A DNA stretch of 64,000 nt from Gnetum montanum. Lineage: Eukaryota; Streptophyta; Gnetopsida; Gnetales; Gnetaceae. The notes beneath the pieces were generated by a model, which was given only the letters and a program-made list of their open reading frames with translations, searched no databases and was not told the origin of the DNA. Location of the stretch: contig MNCI01007958.1 of assembly GCA_015680685.1 (NCBI GenBank), forward strand, positions 647,089 to 711,088, written 5' to 3'. This document shows positions 58,900 through 64,000 of this stretch, piece after piece. Position 1 is the stretch's first letter; every line of letters starts with the position of its first letter. The position numbers and the translations under genes were made by a program.

Positions 58900-60800
58900 A
58901 GTTTAAAACAAAAAAAGGTAAGAGATTAGCCCATGCAGATAAAAAGGTAGTCCATAACCACACAAATTGTCATTCTTTGGCCTAGCTCAACAAATTTAAA
59001 GAAGGAAGCATACCATGCTTCAATCTGATATGCTTTATAGAAAAACATTTGACCACGTTTTGTTCTTATAATCATCAATTATGGCCTCAACAGGCTGAGG
59101 TAAGAGTTTTAGCAAAGAGAGATACATAAAATTGAGGACCAGTGCCCCTATATGGATCCATTGATTTTTGGATTTTCTAGCTTTGTAAACATCTTAAAAT
59201 AACAAAGCAAGTAATAAAGATGTGATGCCACTCCAACACTAACTATAACTAATGTTTTCCCTTAATGGATTTTCCTTCACACCAAAATCTCTAACTCTCA
59301 ACTTCCAAGAATGTAGCATTGCTACTATAGGCCATGGATTTAATGGAATGAAAATGCCATTTAGGCATGACATTGTTAATCATTGTAGATTTTTCAAAGT
59401 CATAATTATTTGTATTAGATGATATATATTAGTTTTGCATGTTCCATGATGTTTGAATTTAATCCCCTTTTTTATTTTTGTAATAGTTGAAGGAAATTTT
59501 AAATGTTTCTATTAGAATCAAACTTAAAATAAGTATATGTACTTAATAGCATTGAAAATTATTACGGTGTTCAAGGTGACATGGTGGTCCATTATAATAG
59601 ATTCATTATCCTTGTGAAGAGTGAAAACAAGACTAGCATAAATTCAACTTTTTACATTGAATTATGTTGTACCATCTTTCCATCTATTGTTGTTATTATT
59701 ATTATTAGCAAAAGGACTTTTTTAAGAATATATATATATACACTTATTTTTTTATAACCAGCAAGATTGAAAAGGTGGCTAGGCCAAGGGACCATAAGAG
59801 TTGGATTTGATTCTAAGTTTTTTTAATGATAATTATTTATTAATTAATTTACTAAGGTACAAATAACAAGAAAGTTTGAATAGCGATATTCCTCAAATTG
59901 TAAGTCAGATTTAGATGAAATTTGTATCATTGGAATCATCTCAATGAGCACTACATGTTGGAAATGGTTTCAAGGTCTAAAAACTATGTTGGATTTTCAT
60001 GATTTGAAAGGAGTAAAATAGTTTATTTTGTTAAATTGACATTCCTAGGCTAACACATAGATGACATGATTACTTCTAGATAACTTTGATAATTATAAAT
60101 GATATCCTATCCCTTAAACATAAAATATAATACTTTTAGCCTATGATTTGGTAAGTATGATATAATCCTATCCTCTCACATCAAGATTATTTCCTAGGTA
60201 TTAATAATAAGTAAGACATCATAACATTACACCTCAAGTACTAGTTTTCAGATGAATCTCATAGTAATGAACCTTATTGTTTAAGGATGAGACAATCTTA
60301 TGACTAGGTTGAATCCCTTAAATTTACCAATACCTAGGTCCTAGGTAATATGACTATTGCCAATTTTATAGGGGTAAGGTATTTAGGATACTAATTTTCA
60401 AATGAAACCAAATTAATTTAGGTCATGGTTACTAACCTTCTAGAAGGAACTTAATGATAACTTGAATCCATTATATTCTAACAATAATATAAGATGGGTA
60501 AGAGTTACTTGGATCAATGTTTTACAATATCTCTTGCAGTTGATGAACCTCAGTGAAGTGTAACCAGATCTCCTAATGCCTGATATCCTTGAAGGAATCT
60601 TATTGATTGGTGGGGTCTATGTCTCTTGTTGATGTCTTATTCATTATCCATGAAAATTAATGGAAATGTATCTTCTAGCTTACATGGATCCTCTTAGACA
60701 TATGGTGCATCTGGTGATGGTCTATGGCTCTTCTTTAGTCATGGCTTCATGGTTCATCATCAGGTTGTAGTCAGTCCTTGATTCTGATTAGTCCTTGGAT
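58900..60800. other. No gene seen; internal part of a decayed element is likely
   Basis: AT-rich sequence with (TA)n at about 59736-59750. It lies on the internal side of the iMet-type primer site at 60805-60821, so part is probably the inside of that minus-strand element. No gag or pol motifs were found. Confidence 0.35.
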
Positions 60801-60804
60801 TGTG

Positions 60805-60821
60805 GTTTGCTTCAATACCAA
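60805..60821 (-). other. Primer-binding site, initiator tRNA-Met-like
   Basis: The minus strand reads TTGGTATTGAAGCAAA, close to TGGTATCAGAGC. It is two bases from the LTR edge at 60823 and distinct from the Asp type of the main family. Confidence 0.65.
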
Positions 60822-60822
60822 A

Positions 60823-61394
60823 TGTGATATCCTATTCCTAGATGTCATGGAAAATGTCAAATATACATTATATTAGACATTTTGTGTAAGAAGATAACAT
60901 AGAAAATGCCATATATATTTAACATTCAACATTATGCTTAAAGAAAATAATGGGGAAATCTAGAAGGAAGGAGAAAAGAATGGTTTATTAATGTGGAATA
61001 GTATGTCTGGATCATGCTTTGAGTATTCCTTGGGATTTTCTTCCCTTGGCCTCTATTCCTTAGAGGCAATCTATCATTGCCACCATAGTTAGACCTATCA
61101 CTAACTAGAAAGGATGGCTAGTCCTCTTCCTATCCCGCTTCACTCGACTCTCGTTACTTGCCTTTTATTGACTTTGCAACTCCATGCTCATACAACCTCT
61201 AATGCTTGGATATAAATACCTTAGGTCAAACCCCTAAATGCCACCTCAAGAGACACGTTTTTTATTGAAACATGCCCTTTTGGATCTTAATTACAACTCT
61301 TCTTTCAGGTCTTGTTACAATAATCATGACACTCATTATGAAGAGACACCACGTTTGTTAAGTAGCAACACCATTTAAGAATGGGAATGTTACA
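60823..61394 (-). repeat. LTR of an iMet-primed family, minus strand
   Basis: 572 bp with matching ends: the plus strand starts TGTGATATCCTATTCC and ends GAATGGGAATGTTACA, near-inverse termini. The primer site at its left shows it is the 5' LTR of a minus-strand element. A 35-bp match to its left end lies at 57091-57125 (TGACATCCCATTCCC), perhaps a trace of the 3' LTR. Confidence 0.65.
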
Positions 61395-61675
61395 AAAATA
61401 AATAATAATCGGGAATGGGATTGATAGTATATCTTTTATGTGGTGAAGAACAAGAAAGAATTGATGATTATGGGAGTAAAAGAAAGATATAAGTCAATCA
61501 CCTCTCTTTAAAAAAATGAAAAATTTAGAAAACTATAGCTCATGTGATGCATTCCCATATTATTTATGGCTAATACATAGGTTTAGGTCAATGCTATTTC
61601 TACTCTTAGTGATGTCTTGTGACTAATACTTTTTCATTCCACAAACACCCATATCCTTCAATTAATAATCATGTA

Positions 61676-61743
61676 ACTTCTATGTTTGATCAAGATTTAA
61701 AAATTAAAGACTTCTATGTTTGATCAAGATTCAAAAATTAGAG
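61676..61743. repeat. 34-bp tandem duplication
   Basis: Two copies of a 34-bp unit beginning ACTTCTATGTTTGATCAAG, with two or three differences. Confidence 0.9.
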
Positions 61744-62130
61744 ATCAATGAGTAAAATAATAAAATAAAATAACTTTAAGATTAAAATAAGACGAGGAAT
61801 AGAACTAGGCTTTTCTTTGTTTTTTGTTGTGAGCTATTGGTTGGAACCATACATCACTACCTACTTCCATGGTTGGTGTTTACAGTGATTAGTTTTGAGT
61901 AGGTTATAGTTTATTATTTTTGTAGTTACTAGGAGCAACATGTGCATTTTCTAAATTGATGCCTTGTCACATTGAATTTGAACTTGAAGATTAAAAATTC
62001 TAAACTAATTTTTAATTTAAAATTTCAAATAAAATGAAGGAATATTCACTAGATAATAACAAAAAAAAGAAAAAGAAAAAAATAAAAAAAATATTCAGAA
62101 ACCTCTATAAGATTTACTCACTATCTTGGA

Positions 62131-62148
62131 TCCTTGGTAATGGTGCCA
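62131..62148 (-). other. Candidate Asp-type primer site of another LTR family
   Basis: The minus strand reads TGGCACCATTACCAAGGA, same spacing as the other sites. The adjoining right-hand sequence (62150-63360) does not resemble the main LTR family but has a TATA-like box (minus) near 62660-62670, so it may be a different LTR of about 1.2 kb. Confidence 0.4.
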
Positions 62149-63360
62149 AATTATTAAGTGAGGTTTAGACTAGGTCAGGTGCATCAAGTGTTATAAGATG
62201 TCATCTCATCTATGATAGGCCCATGATTCATATTTACGTATCCAAGGCTCAAATGAAGAAAACACATATAGATATATACAAACTTATGGACTCTACATAT
62301 CTTTATATAATTCCACCACATCCCAATCTATGTCTATGACCTATTGACCATTTAACAAGAACTTGATAACGTAGTTACATTAATTGACGTAACTAGGAAT
62401 CAAGTCACATACCTTGTATTAATTGAATTATAAATTATGCTACTACACAAGGTGTAAGGACATTTGCCTCATGTCCTTAAAGAGAGTGCTTGAGAGACAA
62501 AGCTAGTGGAATATCTATAGGTTAGAGTTTTAATCCCATACAACATCTAGCTCCATGCAACTATAACTTAGAATGAAAGAAAAGAAAGGTAGAATAACTT
62601 GAAAATTGAAGGAAGAGGATAAAATTGGTCCCAATAGTTCCCACGTTAATGCTAAAATCATGAATTTATAGAAGCTTGTTGGTAATAGCTATGCTTGAAT
62701 AATTAGCAACTTGTACAAAAATTAGAAATACTATAATTAAATCTAGTTAATAGTAATAGCTATCTTCAAGACACCTAGCGACTAGTTATATTTACTAATT
62801 AGACCATGTTTCTCATTATCTTATTTTGTGGAGTAGTTAGTGACTTACTATTTTCTTTCTGACCAACTTTCATGAACTTGAAATCTTTAGTTCATGTTTA
62901 GACTCATCATCTATTCTAATTTGGATTAATCATGTCCATCCTTGTCATTGGTAATGGACTTTACAAAAATATTTGACTACCCATATTTGGACCATAAAAT
63001 GTGGTCACTTGGTGTTTGCTAGTAGCGATAGCTTGTGATCATTTGTAAAGTCAAAATACACACATTATTGAAGGTTCCTAGGTTGGGTCCATGTAATGAT
63101 GAGCTATAATGTGCATAAAACATAAAATTTATTGTTAATTAAAAATTATGTATAAATCATCTGTAGAATATTATACAATATTATATGTTTTATATAAATC
63201 AATTAATAGGATTTTGTCCATTAACTTACATAAATATAGTAATTTTGGAAGCTCACAATGCCCTTCCTCACTTTTAAAAGATTTATGCTATCCCAAATTT
63301 TAAAACCATAATATGACCTTTAAGAAATAGAAATTCTAACTCTTAACTTCATAACATAGG

Positions 63361-63447
63361 TGATGAGTGGCGAGGTACCCCTACCCTCAACCATACGAAT
63401 ACGAGTGTGCACATGTGATCTGGTCAAACTCCGCAGACTAAATGCCT
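63361..63447 (-). repeat. LTR 3'-end fragment
   Basis: The last 87 bp of the family LTR (TGATGAGTGGCGAGGTACC on +), joined directly to protease sequence. The join removes everything between protease and the LTR end, as in the deletion at 39099. Confidence 0.8.
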
Positions 63448-64000
63448 TAACTCCGCATGAGTTTCCTCAGTTTGTTCCATGCATATTTGTTTGCCCCTAA
63501 GAGAAGCTGTCAACCACGGGGTGTCTACTACTTCTTGTGTGGTTGCTACATACAGGCATCTTTGTTGTAGAGTCTCTTGGGCATACCTGTGACATGGAGA
63601 CATTTCCTCCGTGTCATCACCCGATGAATCACTGTATGTGATGCATGGAACTATCCTCTTCTCGATCTTTCCACATATGTTAATCTTAGAGATTTCCAAG
63701 GAAAGATCGTGGATCCTAAGGCATGCGTCCATTGTACTTAGCCATGCCCTTCCCATTATAATTGGGAAGTCCCCTTTGTTGTTGTTAACATCGATCACTA
63801 GGAAATCCGCTGGGTAGGACCAACCACACATAGTGGTAATAACATCCTCCACTAATCCCAAGGGAATAGTGATGGACTGGTCTGCCAGCTCTAGTTGGAT
63901 GTTGCTCTTCTTAAGTTGGGGCAGGTTCCAGGCGTGATAAATCTTCTGCGAAATTAAGTTGACTTCGGAACCTGAGTCAAGAAGAGCTCGATGTGGTGCA
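63448..64000 (-). pseudogene. Aspartic protease domain of an Asp-primed element, runs off the window
   Basis: On the minus strand from the window end: LLDSGSEVNLIS (active-site Asp-Ser-Gly intact), WNLPQLKKSNIQLELADQS, GLVEDVITTMCGWSYPADFL, FPIIMGRAWLS, then an acidic end. It is close to 51402-51962. The frame is open for 145 codons to the LTR join; the N-terminal part lies beyond 64000. There is no RT. Confidence 0.75.

Overview
The window is nuclear DNA of a vascular plant. It holds two host genes, and nearly everything else is layered, decaying retrotransposon sequence. The host genes are a ten-exon plastid-type aspartate-semialdehyde dehydrogenase gene (ASD, 18738-30275, + strand) and a probable single-exon DUF688-family gene 2.3 kb downstream (32614-33837, + strand). 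The low gene density, an 8.5-kb intron filled with nested elements, and old LTR copies suggest a large genome such as a gymnosperm. That last step is inference; no species marker is visible.

Layout. 1-6479: back-to-back remnants of one LTR family with an Asp-tRNA primer site, including a solo LTR (721-1687) inside an older gag with target duplication AATAT. 6480-9060: 3' internal part of a minus-strand member. 9070-17650: an L1-type LINE (minus) split by a 5.9-kb gag-only LTR element (11571-17487, target duplication ATTAG). 18049-18275: a 73-bp minisatellite. 18738-30275: ASD, whose intron 7 holds an LTR-like element with palindromic repeats, an atypical LINE, and a GC-richer polyadenylated retrocopy inside that LINE. 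32614-33837: the DUF688 gene. 35.3-40.8 kb: a minus-strand LTR rich in palindromes, split by a gag-only element (35783-39626, target duplication GCAGG). 40.8-44.5 kb: three L1 remnants. 44.9-46.2 kb: another LTR-like unit. 47.2-55.0 kb: more members of the Asp-primed family, one retaining a protease domain. 55.0-58.0 kb: Helitron/PIF1 helicase debris and a CCR4/Angel-like nuclease pseudogene. 58.8 kb: a 5S-rRNA-derived stretch. 60.8-61.4 kb: an LTR of an iMet-primed family. 63.4-64.0 kb: another protease-bearing remnant.

The main observation is a repeated architecture. LTRs that look unrelated in sequence carry clusters of short palindromic words in U3, several of them directly upstream of a TATA-like box. 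The word differs by family: GCGATATCGC, ACTCTAAT-T-ATTAGAGT, GTGTTCCA-TG-TGGAACAC and GCTACGCTC-TT-GAGCGTAGC, GAGATGT/ACATCTC, and ACCACAA-C-TTGTGGT. Within the Asp-primed family, LTRs that share R-U5 carry different U3 words. That family has at least twelve LTR copies here, with gag and sometimes protease, but no reverse transcriptase next to any of them. It therefore resembles the described terminal-repeat-with-GAG (TR-GAG) non-autonomous class.

All calls come from reading motifs and comparing copies within the window. No database search was possible.
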